Shown here one piece after another: positions 63,723-64,000 of a stretch of 64,000 nucleotides of DNA (position 1 is the first letter of the stretch; each line of letters starts with the position of its first letter). Source of the DNA: Streptomyces qinzhouensis (GTDB taxonomy: Bacteria; Actinomycetota; Actinomycetes; Streptomycetales; Streptomycetaceae); the NCBI RefSeq assembly GCF_007856155.1, contig NZ_CP042266.1, positions 5,270,001-5,334,000 of the forward strand, written 5' to 3'. A program made the position numbers and the translations under genes. Below the pieces are notes generated by a model, which had not been told where the DNA came from, searched no databases, and was given only the letters and a program-made list of their open reading frames with translations.

Positions 63723-63768
63723 CGTCAATAAGGGTTGACGCGACATGACTGTCAACCTAGATTGACAG
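63723..63768 (+). promoter_or_regulatory. Promoter with two GTCAA-N6-TTGAC operators
   Basis: CGTCAA-N6-TTGACG (63723-63740) and CTGTCAA-N6-TTGACAG (63749-63768) are perfect inverted repeats centred 27 bp apart. TTGACG (63735-63740) and TAGATT (63758-63763) with a 17-nt spacer form a strong promoter, so one operator covers the -35 and the other the -10 element. The start codon is 7 nt after the -10. Confidence 0.75.
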
Positions 63769-63770
63769 CT

Positions 63771-63980
63771 ATGACTGAGGCAACCGATCTCGCCGAGCGC
63801 GCGGGCGACCACGACCCCCGGGTCGGGCTGCGGGCGGTCGTCGCGCTGCGGCGACTGCTCGAACAGCTCGAAGCCGTCCAGGTCCGCAGCGCCCGCCATC
63901 AGGGCTGGTCGTGGCAGGAGATCGCCGCGGAGCTCGGGGTCAGCCGACAGGCCGTGCACAAGAAACACGGGAGGCGATGA
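63771..63980 (+). CDS. Small helix-turn-helix protein
   Basis: 69-residue protein: a helical N-terminal part (RVGLRAVVALRRLLEQLEAVQV) and a C-terminal HTH (WSWQEIAAELGVSRQAVHKK). It resembles the small HTH partners found before Clp-N-domain genes in Streptomyces. ATG 63771 is leaderless. The stop codon overlaps the next start (ATGATG). With two operators on its own promoter, autoregulation is likely. Confidence 0.8.
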   Translation: MTEATDLAERAGDHDPRVGLRAVVALRRLLEQLEAVQVRSARHQGWSWQEIAAELGVSRQAVHKKHGRR

Positions 63981-64000
63981 TGTTCGAACGGTTCACCGAT
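63980..64000 (+). CDS. Clp N-terminal-domain protein, start only
   Basis: Only the first seven codons (MFERFTD) are in the window. This is the invariant start of ClpC-type N-domain proteins (usually continuing RARRVVVLAQEEA). ATG 63977 is another possible start. It overlaps the HTH gene and is probably cotranscribed with it. Confidence 0.6.

Overview
The window reads as a core-chromosome segment of a Streptomyces species. It is very GC-rich with strong third-position GC bias, and it carries a run of actinomycete markers in the order familiar from S. coelicolor: a UPF0182 membrane protein, catalase with a Fur-type repressor, hisN, rsgA-aroA, sigR-rsrA, def, nrdAB, the complete dasR/dasABC locus, wblE, a SigB-family sigma factor with its anti-sigma kinase, sodN/sodX, a glutamate-type ABC transporter and a malic enzyme. 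No phage, integrase or full-length insertion sequence is visible. The only clear mobile element is a 173-bp MITE at 62554-62726.

Layout. Positions 1-12 kb hold UPF0182, two identical initiator tRNAs flanking a Sel1-repeat protein, the divergent catR/catA pair with an operator-promoter, a CBS protein, a TetR regulator, histidinol phosphatase, a small multidrug-resistance-type transporter and rsgA. From 12 to 24 kb come aroA, an M50 protease, an SRAP (YedK/HMCES) protein, a small hydrolase, sigR-rsrA with a perfect sigma-R promoter, two overlapping HD-domain membrane proteins (one with, one without the GYP motif), a TPR protein and peptide deformylase. From 23.7 to 37.5 kb lie nrdAB under a cobalamin riboswitch and the N-acetylglucosamine/chitobiose locus: dasR, dasA, dasB, dasC, a GH3 hexosaminidase and a SIS-domain sugar-phosphate enzyme, with four DasR-type operators, the last in front of a HisKA_2 histidine kinase. 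From 37.6 to 54 kb are wblE, a diacylglycerol-kinase-type lipid kinase, a stress sigma/anti-sigma pair, an Na+/H+ antiporter, a PLP enzyme, a polyprenyl diphosphate synthase, small orphan proteins, snapalysin with a divergent LysR gene, a secreted peptidoglycan amidase and a Nudix hydrolase. From 53.5 kb to the end are sodN/sodX, a CGNR regulator, a methyltransferase, an ECF sigma factor with a membrane partner, the amino-acid ABC transporter, malic enzyme, a quinone-oxidoreductase-type enzyme behind the MITE, and a tiny HTH gene overlapping the first codons of a Clp-N-domain gene.

How the genes work together. Several blocks are self-contained control loops. CatR sits divergent to catalase with an inverted repeat on the shared promoter. 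SigR transcribes its own operon from sigRp2 and is held by the RsrA zinc anti-sigma factor. The sodX product is expected to mature the sodN product. DasR sites ring the das transporter genes. Nucleotide synthesis (nrdAB) is tied to B12 through the riboswitch. At least thirteen genes have a -10-like hexamer 6-7 nt before the start codon, so leaderless transcription looks frequent here.

Intergenic DNA is where the less explained signals lie: a 20-nt repeat family present at four places, 42-bp and 108-bp exact-period tandem repeats, a folded repeat element between hisN and the SMR gene, and the MITE. Gene names rest on motif and synteny recognition by eye. No database search was possible.
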